64,000 nucleotides of DNA, from contig CAJNDS010002523.1 in assembly GCA_905221605.1 (NCBI GenBank), positions 924,001 to 988,000 of the forward strand, written 5' to 3'. This DNA comes from Symbiodinium natans (Eukaryota > Sar > Dinophyceae > Suessiales > Symbiodiniaceae). Under the pieces are notes generated by a model. That model worked only from the letters and a program-made list of their open reading frames with translations, did not search any database and was not told the DNA's origin. A program made the position numbers and the translations under genes. The stretch's first letter is position 1, and the number at the start of each line of letters is the position of its first letter. Positions 1 through 8,765 of this stretch are shown one piece after another.

Positions 1-1
1 G

Positions 2-1024
2 GAATCGCGGGAGGAAAGAGAAGTCCGCGTGGATGGTGAGCACGCCTCTCTCGCTAAGGGTAAGCTCACAGGCCACCAATTCGAGCCTTTGTTTGAGGCC
101 TCGATCGCGGACCTTGAGGCAGTAGGTCTCGGGAAGACCCCTCGAGAGTTGTATCTCTCATACCTCCGCAAGATGCCCCCTTATCTCCAAAAGGAGATCC
201 GGAACGACAAAAGGTTGTGGCCTGGCGACCCCAAGGATGGCGGGTTGCGAGGACCGCAGACTTGGGAGGAGAGCCACAAAGTCGTTCTGGAGTACGAGCA
301 GAGAGAAGCAGCGCACAGGGCTGTTTCCCACTCTGTGTACACGGCCACCGGTTCGCAGAGCGCGGACCCGGCGGTCGCGCTGGCTGAGGCTCAGAAGGAG
401 ATTAAGAGTCTCAAGGCCGCTGCGAAGGCTGCTGCGAAAGGAGCAGCTGCCGCGGCCAAAGCTGGCGCGGACCAGACGTATGCTGCTACGTCGAAGGGAG
501 CTGGCAAAGGAGCGGACAAGAAGATCTGCTTCCACTTTCGCGATCATGGGAATTGCCCGAAAGGGGATGCCTGCCCGTACAGCCACGACAAGGAGCTTCG
601 CAGAAAAGCTCTCGCGGCCAAGAAGGGTGACCAAACCTTTGCCACTGCGAAAGGTAAAGGCAAAGGGAAGGGAGGTGGCAAAGCAAAAGCCAACGCAAAG
701 CCTAAGGCTGCGGCCAAAGGCGCGGCAAAGCCACCAGGCACTGTTTGCCCCTTTTTCTCCAAGAATGGGTCGTGCAAGAAAGGAGCCAGCTGCGACATGG
801 TCCACAACCTGACGACCTCAGGAGGGACGCCGGCCTTGCCTGCCAACTGGGCCCCGCCCTCCGGTGCTTCCATGTCTAACCCCTTCGCCGCGTTCAGTGT
901 CCAGATAGGCAGCTCAGGCGTCCAGGCAGGCGTCCTAGGAGCCGCAGGACACGCCGCGGTGCAGCAGCACGCGCTTCCGTTAAGCAAGGGCGGGCGGGAC
1001 AAGTTCGCCACCTTGGACGATCTA
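2..1024 (+). CDS. Gag-like protein with two CCCH zinc fingers, 5' partial
   Basis: The frame is open from base 2, so the true start is off the window; the first in-frame GTG at 29 is not a convincing start. The N-terminal third has a Gag-like helical region (ELYLSYLRKMPPYLQKEI, then TWEESHKVVLEYEQREA). A long Ala/Lys/Gly-rich linker follows, holding two perfect C-x8-C-x5-C-x3-H fingers at about 527-590 and 746-805. Such fingers bind RNA in retroelement Gags of dinoflagellates. The frame apparently runs to a stop at 1096, but the last 24 codons are read from the inserted TIR element that begins at 1025. Without that element the frame continues in phase into Pol at 2697, so Gag and Pol were one polyprotein. 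The family call is an inference from zinc-finger arrangement and from the neighbouring Pol. Confidence 0.75.
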
Positions 1025-1058
1025 CTAATACGTCATTTTTGGGTTAGCAGGACTTATA
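1025..1058 (+). repeat. left terminal inverted repeat of the Gag-Pol insertion
   Basis: Thirty-four bases matching the reverse complement of 2661-2694 with two mismatches (positions 11 and 12). A GT that could serve as splice donor lies at 1032-1033. Confidence 0.85.
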
Positions 1059-1329
1059 AAGGTTATAACCACCTTAGAAAAGTTAAGATAGGTTAGAAAA
1101 GTTAGCCAAAAAGGTAGAAAAAGTTAGAAAATGTTATAAAAAGTTAGAAAATGTTAGCTTTTCTGAGGAAGGGGAAAACCAGAAACAAAGAAACGCATTT
1201 TAGAGCTGCGCAACAACTGAACCAGTGAAGTTGGTGTCCCTTTTGGTTTGTCCCGAACTCTTTCTCCTTGTATATTTCTGTAATTTACTTAAACCTCTTT
1301 TGTATCCATAGGCTCCATTTACTTAAAGG

Positions 1330-1460
1330 TCCATAGACCCTAAGCCTAAACCCTACACCCTAAACCCTGAACCCTAAACCCTAACCCCTAAATCCTCAAC
1401 CCTAAACCCTAAGCCCTAAGCCCTAAAACCCTAAACCCCCTAAACCCTCTAAACCTAAAC
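1330..1460. repeat. degenerate CCCTAAA block inside the TIR element
   Basis: Telomere-like heptamers with length variants (CCCTAAG, CCCCTAAA, CCCTGAA). A second block lies at about 1668-1760, where the words drift to CCCTAGA and CCCCAGA. Same sequence class as the arrays downstream of 17 kb. Confidence 0.85.
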
Positions 1461-1472
1461 CCTTAATTTGGA

Positions 1473-1545
1473 GGCCCCGAAACCAAAAACAGCTGCAAGT
1501 TAAATACAACTTATTTAACTTGCAGCTGTTTTTGGTTTCGGGGCC
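1473..1545. repeat. perfect 34 bp inverted repeat with 5 nt loop
   Basis: Arms 1473-1506 and 1512-1545 are exact reverse complements, starting GGCCCCGAAACC, with loop CAACT. It looks like a small palindromic element nested in the larger TIR element. Perfect arms suggest a recent insertion or strong constraint. Confidence 0.9.
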
Positions 1546-1802
1546 AGCAAAAAATGTTGGGGACAGTGCCAGCGGGTGGGAATCAACGTTATAACACCTA
1601 TAATTTGAGACGATTTAGAAGTTGAGGGACGACCCCATACGACATCTACTGCAAGCTTAGTGCATGGTAAACCCTAAACCCTAAACCCTAGACTTTAGAC
1701 TTTAGACCCCAGACCCCAGACCCCAGACCCTAGACCCTAGACCCTAGACCCTAGACCCTAAAACTCTCAATCAAGCCCGACTACTCGAAATCCTACACCG
1801 CG

Positions 1803-1905
1803 AAAAATTCAGAAAAATTCGGAATTTTCTGAATTTTTCGTGGTCCTAGTACTAAATCCAAGAGGACAAATTCAGAAAATTCGGAATTTTTCTGAATTTT
1901 CTGAA
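1803..1905. repeat. two AT-rich hairpins (GAATTTTTC words)
   Basis: Two imperfect palindromes built from TTCAGAAAAATTC and its complement, at about 1803-1840 and 1868-1905, separated by a short spacer. They lie inside the TIR element. Confidence 0.6.
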
Positions 1906-2408
1906 TTCTGAACGGGTTGATCTTTTCTTATGGGAAATATGTGCATCTTAAGATGATTAAGTTTCGGCCTAAACCTTACATTATTGCAGGGTAGAGTGGG
2001 CGCAATGAGGCCTGAAACCCTCAAACCCTGAACCCTAAACTTTGGCTCGCAGGGTTGGGGGTTGATGGGGCGTAGGGGGTTGAGGGATGGAGGGTTGGGG
2101 GTTGAGGCTTCTCTGGGTGTTCGGGGTTGATGGGGTTAATTGGGTTCTCCTCTTGATGGGGTTGTGGGTTGAGGGTTAGGGTTGAGGGCTGAGTTGGGGC
2201 TGTGAGCCTCGCTCCGGTCAACCCTAAACCCTAAATCCTAAACCCTGAATTCGAAACCGTAAACCCTATACCCTCAACTCTCCATCAACCCTCACCCCCC
2301 AACCCTAAATCCTAAACCCCAGCCCTAGATCCCAAACCCAAGACCCTATAGAAACCATTATTCCTCAAACGCACGAAGTAAACTGAATCGCCAAAGCTTC
2401 GGCGAACC

Positions 2409-2575
2409 ATGCCAAACGAAAGGAACGAAGCTTCTATGCCACATCTGACAGGCACATTGCGATCGATGCCAACCTAAAAAACGAAGCTTCTAAGTATTTG
2501 ACAGACGTATTGAGATTGATGCCAAGCGAAAGAAACGAAGCTTCTATGCTATATCGTCAAACATATGAACATAAA
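2409..2575 (+). repeat. three-copy tandem repeat of about 55 bp
   Basis: Units start at 2409, 2466 and 2519 with ATGCCAA and share AACGAAGCTTCTA. They are diverged from one another and lie near the right end of the TIR element. Confidence 0.7.
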
Positions 2576-2660
2576 AAACACAAATGTTAGGAAAATGTTA
2601 GGAAAAGTTAGATAAGTTAGGACAAAAACTTACAAAAAGTTAACACAACTAAGTAAGTCC

Positions 2661-2694
2661 TATAAGTCCTGCTAACCCAAAACAGACGTATTAG
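2661..2694 (-). repeat. right terminal inverted repeat of the Gag-Pol insertion
   Basis: Partner of 1025-1058. Its last two bases on the + strand are AG (2693-2694), followed by the TA duplication and then by the Pol frame. Confidence 0.85.
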
Positions 2695-2696
2695 TA

Positions 2697-5600
2697 CCGA
2701 AGGACTGGTGGAACCTGGCGGACAACGAGCCAGGAGGCTACCAGTACAGAACGGTGGTCCAGGTCCTCGACCGCAAAGTCGAGTGCATGCTTGACGGTTG
2801 CGCCGGCGCAAACCACGTGACTGAGGAACTCGTGGTAGGCATGATGAACCGGGCTGCAGAGCTTGGGATCGGCACTGAGGATCCTGGCTTTCCGGTCGTG
2901 AGACTTGAGAAGTGGGTCCACCCCGAATATGTGCATGGAATCGCATCGGGGGCCCCAGTTCCTTTAAAAGGGGCAGCAGTCTTGCGCGTCACGCTGCTGG
3001 AAGGCAAGACGGCGGACGATTGTCGCCCCAACACCGAGATTTTTGTGCGGTGTAAAATCGCAGCCAGAGGCACGTCCGATTGGCACGGACTTATCCTTGG
3101 CGGCAGAGCGCTGGACTGCGCCGGAAGGATGGGCTTGGGATTCAGGCCGGGTCCCGACTTTCATGTCCTCGACACGCTGGGAATCAGGATGCCCAGATGT
3201 GAGGATCACAGTAGGACTCGGAAGGACAGGGCCTATGCCTTTGAAGCGCGGTTGTCAAGCCTGGACGACGCGTCATGCATCGAGCCTGGGGGCGGAAGTC
3301 GTGAGCTTCTCCGCTATGACGGGGAAGAGCCGCTCGAGCTCTCGCCAGGTGATGGGGTGCTGGTGCCAGTCGTGCGGGAGTCAGGAGTCTCCGCAGAGGG
3401 ATCCCTGTCCGAGGTTGTGCTTCCGGTTGAGTGTGGGGTTGAGGCTGTGCCAGGTCTCTGGCCCACAGGAGAGGGTAAAGGGTTTGTTTTGCTTGCAGCC
3501 CAAGAGTGTGATCACTCTCTCCAGCCAGGCGAGGTTGTTGCGGAAGTGCGTTCCGGCCTCGTCAGCACTGCGGCTTGTGGTTGTGGCGCGATTGAGACGG
3601 TGTTCGAGTCAGAGCCGTCTCCGCAGGCATGTGCGGATTGTGGGGTCGCCGTTGCTTCGGTTGACCATGACCCGTGCTTTGCTTGCGGGTCCGCGTCCAG
3701 GGCCGCGGCAAGAAGCTTCCAAGGTTGTTCCTCGTGTGCGCGGTCCTTTGGGCGGCTGCGTACCGGCGCCAGGATCGGTGTGCTATCGGTCCTTGCTGCG
3801 GTGACTGTTCTCGCTTCGGTGTGGGGCGGGAGCGGCCCGGTTGGGCGCCCTGTTGAGGAGCCTGGAGTGCTTACTTGCTTGGACCACCTTCCAAGCGTCG
3901 ACAGCTGGTGGGAGGCGCCAGGTGGTTACGCGTCTGTGTGGGGTAGGCGCCCTGCGCAGAAGGACCTTGGGACCGTGGCGGTCGAGAAGGCGCCTTACGA
4001 AACGTGCTTGCTTCAGCGCGCAGGTGAGGCGTGGCGTCTTTGGGACACGAGGGATTTGCGTGTGGCGGAAAGCGTTGCGTGCAGCGATGAGGTTCCCGTC
4101 ACCGAACGCCTCGCGGTCTTTAGGACGCGCAAGGGGCCACGCTGGGCTGGCTGGCGTGAGGGATCGGCCACGGCTGAAAGAGGCGCAAGTGATGCTGTGC
4201 GCCCAGCAGACGCGGTCGACACGGCGCGCTGCCCGAGCTATCATATCGTGGAGAGCTGGGACATCGATAAGATGATCGAGGAGCCTCCAACGGACTATTA
4301 TTATGAGCAGCTCGCGGCAGATATGCGCGCCCGGCACCCTAAGGCGTGCCCGCACCTCCTCGACCACCTCGTTTCCTTAGAGGGTTTCCTAGATAAGTCA
4401 ATCTTGTTTGGGTTCTCGTTTGGGATCAGTAAGGCCGAAGTTTGTGTCTCCAAAGGTAAGCTCCTAGGACACAACATTGGGCGGGACGGGAGTTCGCCTG
4501 ACGAAGAGCGTTGTCAGGCGGTGATTGACTTTCCCCCGCTCTGGGAGAAGCTTCACATTCAGCAATTTTTGGGTTGCGCAAATTGGTTGCGCGGCTACCT
4601 GCCTGTTGAGTATGGGCACGCAGCCAAGATTTTAGGGCAGTGGCAGAAGCCAGGCGCCGTCTTTCCTGAAGGCGGGCTGGGCTCAGCCGCCACCGAGGGT
4701 TGCAAAGCCTTTAAAGCGATTAAGCGCATGATGCAGAACCGCATCAATTTGGCTACCTTCGATGAGGCCTCTGCTGCGGATGGGTCGTGTCCCCTTGAGC
4801 AGATCGCGGATGCGTCGGGCATCGCGGTAGGGGGCAGCGTCGTGCAGATGACGCGTGACTTGAGTCAGCTCAAAGTGCTTATGACGCACTCAAAGAGCTT
4901 GACCCCCGCGCAGCAAAACTGGCCGCCCTTGATACAGGAGGCGTTTGCCCAGCTCGAGGTAAAGCGGGCGACACGCCGCATGTTTGGCTCTATTCGGACT
5001 CTGTGTTGGACAGATCATGCCAACCTTACCCGAGCGCAAACGTCGGACATCGGAATGGATCCGAAACTCGTCCGGTGGGTTGCGGAAATCCTTATGGATG
5101 GGTCCGAAATAAGGAGCCTTAGCGGTCGCTCAGCGACGCTGGGTGACAGTTTTAGCCGCAATCCCAAAGATCGGGATGCGCTCCTTGCGGCGAGGACGAA
5201 AGATCTCGAGGGCCTTTCGGGCCAACTCCGAGGTTTCGACCTGGACCAGTACCTCGGAGAGGGTACTGAGGGTGACGGACCCGTGCCCTGGGCGGTCGGC
5301 AACGACGCCGTCCCAGAGCCTGCGGGCCGTGTCCAGGCCGCGGCTGTGCCGATGTGCGTCGTCGCAGCCCTTCCGGTGCGCGTCATGGTTGTCTTTGACT
5401 ACGCGCGTTGGAAAGAGCAGGACGCAGAGCTGACTGAAATCAGGCGCGTTTTTCAAGCGAGCCTCCCTGGAGTTTCTGTGGCTGTCAGGGGTTGTTGGGG
5501 TCCGTTTGAGGATACCGACGGGCTTGCCTCGCATTTTGATTGCGGGGCCGGCAGGCTCGCAGGGACCAAGAAGATCAAGCGGATCAGGGTCGACTTGCTT

Positions 5601-8600
5601 ACTTCGTGTGCCAAGGTTCTTAGGGAAGCTTCGGGGTTTCGTCCGCAGTTCCTCGTAGGACTAGGGCAAGGCGGGCTTGTCACAGCCGTCCTTAGGTGGC
5701 CTTTGGTTGTTGAGCTCACGCTCCAAGCAAGGAACCTGCAGCGCAAGGAAGCCAGGGCTGTAGGAGAGGCTTGGGCAGGCATCAAGGCTATCTGGGCGGT
5801 GCGGCCACGCCTTTGGCGCACGCAGCAAGGCCACTTGGAAGTGGCCGAGGCTTGTCCGGAACTCAAGAAGGATTTTCCGGAGCCTCCCCTGCGAGGTTTT
5901 GGGATCGTAGGGAAGCAGGCATTGGGGGCGGAGGTTCTGCGGTCCTTGAGGCTGGACGCGGTTCGTTCCATTGATGATGCCAGCATTAGAGGGATGCTGG
6001 ACGAACCGTCACGACCCCTCTGGGACCATGAGGGTCTGTGCATCTGCGGCAAGCGGACCTACCTGTTTTCTCGCTGCCCCGCCTGCATCGAGAAAGAGGC
6101 AGTCGATATCTCGGTAGAGATAGCCGAGCGGGAGGAGCCCGAACCTCCGCTTGAGGGCGACCTTGAGGCCCATGAGGTGGGCCTAGAGGTCAACTCCGTC
6201 CTTGCAACTTTGGATAGGACAGGAGGTTTGGTTAGGGTTAGGTCTTCAACCATCCAGCAATGGGCGGTAGGGTTTAGGACTACGCCCAAAGATGCTCCAG
6301 TTCCCACTGCATATGGCATGCTGAGTGGGAAGATATGGAAGAAGAGCCATTCCATGAAGCTCAGCCTCGGCTCCCAGCACAAGGATCTTTCCAAGTGGGG
6401 CGATGTGAAGCCTTACTGGACCACATGGGTGGTTAGAGAAGATGGTGCTGTGGTGGCGGGGCACAACTGCTCGCCCCTGAATGTGGTTCAGGGCGACATC
6501 GTCGTGCATTGGTCGTCAGTGGTGAACTGGCACGGCCACAGACATGTCGTGAATGAGCAGTGTGAAGTGCTCTGGAGGTCTAATGGTAAAGAGGTTGCCT
6601 TAGACCCCTCCTTCCGCAAGCTGATAGCCCTTGTGGGTAGGGTTACTCAGGTCATTGGCTGGCGGGCAACCGGAGAAGCAGCTTCGGATCCCCGCAGATC
6701 TACCCTGCAGGCGTCAAGGGTCCTTGCTCAATTCTCTTGGTCCAACGAGGGCGTAGAAGGGCATTGGACCGCGGGCGCTATCAGTCGCGGGAAGAATGCC
6801 AATGAGTGCGAGCTGAAGGGTAGAGTTTTGGCGTTTATGGGTGAAGAGCACAAGGGCCCTGCAGTGGTTCCAGAGCTCGTTAGCCATAGCCCCATCCTGT
6901 GCATTTGGGACCATTCCTCAACCAAGGTCAAGGTCGAGTTTAAGGGCGGTGTTCCGTCTTTGAGCCTGATCGCGGAGGAGGACGAAAATCGTCGTGAGCA
7001 GCTTGCGGTCGAGGCAAGGGACGCGGCGAACATTTCGGAGTTCCGAGTCACGGGATCCCTTCGTACGGCGTGGTACGAGGGTCAGCGGCGCGATCCCTCA
7101 TTGGCGGGCTCGATTCGCAAGCCAGAGCCGCCAATGGAGATATCCGGAGACGGGTTGCTTGAGCGCGAGGTGACCCTCAGGACGGGTCAAACCGTCGTTG
7201 TCCCAGTGGTTCCCAACGGGGCTGCGGGCGCGAATGGGGTGACCTGGCGCCGCGCTTGCTACAATTCAGTCCACTGTGGAGTCCTTGGGGCCCATAGGTC
7301 TGCTGAGGTTACCGTCAAGCTGCTAGAGAGGGCAGTCTGGTGGCCCGACTTAGAGAAAGATGTGCGGACCTGGGTCGCCAAATGTCTCGCTTGCATTAAA
7401 GGCCGCTCTCGACCGACGAAGGTTGAAGCTCGTGCGGTCAAATGTGGCGCCGAGACATGCTGGCAGGAAGTCAGCGTGGACTGTGAAGGTCCGAACCGAG
7501 AGGACAGGGAGGGGCATAGGTACTCGCTTACGTACTTCGATTGCCTCAGTCATGCTGTCCTCCTCGAGCCGATGAGGTCTCTGACTCATGCTGAAGTCAG
7601 GAGGGCGTTCGTGCGCTGTGTGCTTCGCAGCAGGACGATCCCGAGCCTCATCAGGTCGGATAGAGGGCCAGAGTTCAAGAATGCGCTCATGGCAGAACTC
7701 AGCGCTATGCTTGGGACCGAGTGGCGGTTCAGCGCGCCCTTGAGGCCTTGTGAGTTGGGCGCAAACGAGCGAGTCCACCAAGAAGTTCAAAAGGTGCTGG
7801 GGGCGGTCGTCAGGCAAGTCGGCGCCTCCCTTTCCGAAGCTTGGTCGGATTGGCTCGTGGTGGCGGAGTACGTCATAGATAACACTCCGGGACCCCACGG
7901 GTATACCCCGAGGGACCTAGAGCGGAGCTGGTCGCTCGCTCTACCACTTGAAAAGGACGTCCTGCGAGACGCCTTGCAGTTCGAACCCATCTCTGATTGG
8001 GCTCGGAGCCAGTTTAAGCAGTTCTCGGAACTAGCTGCTGCGGTCCGAGAGCACTGGACGCGGTCTTCAGAAGCGCGGGCGAAACTTGCAAATCGCCATA
8101 GGCGCACTGTGGACCTTAAGCCAGGAGACCGAGTGGTCTGGAACGCTCCGAGGGCCCGTTCAGAGGGGGCGGGGCGTGTGCCTTGGAAACCGGGTCTGAC
8201 CGGCCCCTGGCGCGTGTTGGAAGTCAAGGGCCACAGGCTCACCTTGGAGCCCGTGTCGATGGAGTCGGGGGGTACTTCTTCCGCCCGGCGCGGCCCGATG
8301 GAGGCGCACACGGAAGACTGCATTCTTGTTCCTGCGGATGCAGATGGCGCGGAATCCCGCGAGCCGGTCGTCTTTGAGGACGATGGAACCGGCGGGGACG
8401 GTTCGTCTCGCCCCAGCTTAGGGCAACAGGTTCAAGGCGACGCCAAGCAAGTGGAGTTCACGCTGACCAGGCGCGGGAGGGACTTCGTCCTCCGCCTTGG
8501 CGACCGCATTGCCTATCGGGGTGTAGGTGGAGGCCCTAACTCGTCCGGCCCACGAAGCGGTTACCGTCAGGGAGATCATTTCCAAGGTCGACCTGAACCG

Positions 8601-8765
8601 CGACGGCGTGCTTGCTGCAGCCTCGGCCAGGAAGTTGGACAAGGGAGCGTACTCGTTACAGGACAGGACGCTCGAGAGAGCGTCTCGCGCCAGAACGGGT
8701 GTGCTCTCGATCCGAGAGGCCCTCGCGGACCTCTTGGTCGCGGAACCCCGCGCGTTGCAGCCTAG
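2697..8765 (+). CDS. Pol polyprotein: retropepsin-like, RT thumb/RNase H, integrase
   Basis: The frame is open from 2697 and joins Gag in phase if the TIR element is removed; the first ATG is at 2784 and a GTG at 2754. In order: a retropepsin-like domain with LDGCAGANHV at about 2790 and the second motif ILGGRALD; a Cys-rich stretch and a hydrophobic segment (about 3775-3825); an RT thumb/connection region (KGKLLGHNIG then QQFLGCANW) at about 4395-4640; a Ty3-type RNase H with DASGIAVGG and TDHANL at about 4740-5160; and a Ty3-type integrase from 7250 with an HHCC-like finger (H..H then C-x2-C). Integrase catalytic residues are D at 7479, D at 7659 and E at 7767, giving D-x59-D-x35-E, followed by a C-terminal GPWRVLEV motif at about 8200. 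The RT fingers and palm are absent here and lie downstream in another frame. After about 8520 the translation turns low-complexity, so function probably ends there. Confidence 0.85.
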   Translation, partial: PKDWWNLADNEPGGYQYRTVVQVLDRKVECMLDGCAGANHVTEELVVGMMNRAAELGIGTEDPGFPVVRLEKWVHPEYVHGIASGAPVPLKGAAVLRVTLLEGKTADDCRPNTEIFVRCKIAARGTSDWHGLILGGRALDCAGRMGLGFRPGPDFHVLDTLGIRMPRCEDHSRTRKDRAYAFEARLSSLDDASCIEPGGGSRELLRYDGEEPLELSPGDGVLVPVVRESGVSAEGSLSEVVLPVECGVEAVPGLWPTGEGKGFVLLAAQECDHSLQPGEVVAEVRSGLVSTAACGCGAIETVFESEPSPQACADCGVAVASVDHDPCFACGSASRAAARSFQGCSSCARSFGRLRTGARIGVLSVLAAVTVLASVWGGSGPVGRPVEEPGVLTCLDHLPSVDSWWEAPGGYASVWGRRPAQKDLGTVAVEKAPYETCLLQRAGEAWRLWDTRDLRVAESVACSDEVPVTERLAVFRTRKGPRWAGWREGSATAERGASDAVRPADAVDTARCPSYHIVESWDIDKMIEEPPTDYYYEQLAADMRARHPKACPHLLDHLVSLEGFLDKSILFGFSFGISKAEVCVSKGKLLGHNIGRDGSSPDEERCQAVIDFPPLWEKLHIQQFLGCANWLRGYLPVEYGHAAKILGQWQKPGAVFPEGGLGSAATEGCKAFKAIKRMMQNRINLATFDEASAADGSCPLEQIADASGIAVGGSVVQMTRDLSQLKVLMTHSKSLTPAQQNWPPLIQEAFAQLEVKRATRRMFGSIRTLCWTDHANLTRAQTSDIGMDPKLVRWVAEILMDGSEIRSLSGRSATLGDSFSRNPKDRDALLAARTKDLEGLSGQLRGFDLDQYLGEGTEGDGPVPWAVGNDAVPEPAGRVQAAAVPMCVVAALPVRVMVVFDYARWKEQDAELTEIRRVFQASLPGVSVAVRGCWGPFEDTDGLASHFDCGAGRLAGTKKIKRIRVDLLTSCAKVLREASGFRPQFLVGLGQGGLVTAVLRWPLVVELTLQARNLQRKEARAVGEAWAGIKAIWAVRPRLWRTQQGHLEVAEACPELKKDFPEPPLRGFGIVGKQALGAEVLRSLRLDAVRSIDDASIRGMLDEPSRPLWDHEGLCICGKRTYLFSRCPACIEKEAVDISVEIAEREEPEPPLEGDLEAHEVGLEVNSVLATLDRTGGLVRVRSSTIQQWAVGFRTTPKDAPVPTAYGMLSGKIWKKSHSMKLSLGSQHKDLSKWGDVKPYWTTWVVREDGAVVAGHNCSPLNVVQGDIVVHWSSVVNWHGHRHVVNEQCEVLWRSNGKEVALDPSFRKLIALVGRVTQVIGWRATGEAASDPRRSTLQASRVLAQFSWSNEGVEGHWTAGAISRGKNANECELKGRVLAFMGEEHKGPAVVPELVSHSPILCIWDHSSTKVKVEFKGGVPSLSLIAEEDENRREQLAVEARDAANISEFRVTGSLRTAWYEGQRRDPSLAGSIRKPEPPMEISGDGLLEREVTLRTGQTVVVPVVPNGAAGANGVTWRRACYNSVHCGVLGAHRSAEVTVKLLERAVWWPDLEKDVRTWVAKCLACIKGRSRPTKVEARAVKCGAETCWQEVSVDCEGPNREDREGHRYSLTYFDCLSHAVLLEPMRSLTHAEVRRAFVRCVLRSRTIPSLIRSDRGPEFKNALMAELSAMLGTEWRFSAPLRPCELGANERVHQEVQKVLGAVVRQVGASLSEAWSDWLVVAEYVIDNTPGPHGYTPRDLERSWSLALPLEKDVLRDALQFEPISDWARSQFKQFSELAAAVREHWTRSSEARAKLANRHRRTVDLKPGDRVVWNAPRARSEGAGRVPWKPGLTGPWRVLEVKGHRLTLEPVSMESGGTSSARRGPMEAHTEDCILVPADADGAESREPVVFEDDGTGGDGSSRPSLGQQVQGDAKQVEFTLTRRGRDFVLRLGDRIAYRGVGGGPNSSGPRSGYRQGDHFQGRPEPRRRACCSLGQEVGQGSVLVTGQDARESVSRQNGCALDPRGPRGPLGRGTPRVAA
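5322..5341 (+). repeat. GCGG-NCC hairpin word inside Pol
   Basis: Stem GCGGGCC/GGCCGC around loop GTGTCCA. It lies between RNase H and integrase, in frame with coding sequence. Confidence 0.65.

Larger units (their letters stand above)
1025..2694. mobile_element. 1.67 kb TIR element with TA duplication, inserted in Gag-Pol
   Basis: The left end (1025-1058) and the reverse complement of the right end (2661-2694) match at 32 of 34 positions, beginning CTAATACGTC and continuing through GGGTTAGCAGGACTTATA. A TA lies on each side (1023-1024 and 2695-2696), the target duplication typical of Tc1/mariner-like transposons. There is no transposase-like ORF, so it is non-autonomous. Subterminal stretches are rich in GTTAG words (1077-1160 and 2586-2630). 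Inside are telomere-like CCCTAAA blocks, a perfect 34 bp palindrome and a triple repeat. Removal keeps the Gag-Pol frame, either by precise excision or by splicing from GT at 1032 to AG at 2694. Whether it acts as a transposon scar or as an intron cannot be decided from DNA alone. Confidence 0.85.

Noticed and set aside
158-805. Minus-strand ORF opposite Gag
   Set aside because: It is a shadow of the GC-rich Gag frame and would disrupt the clear CCCH fingers on the plus strand.
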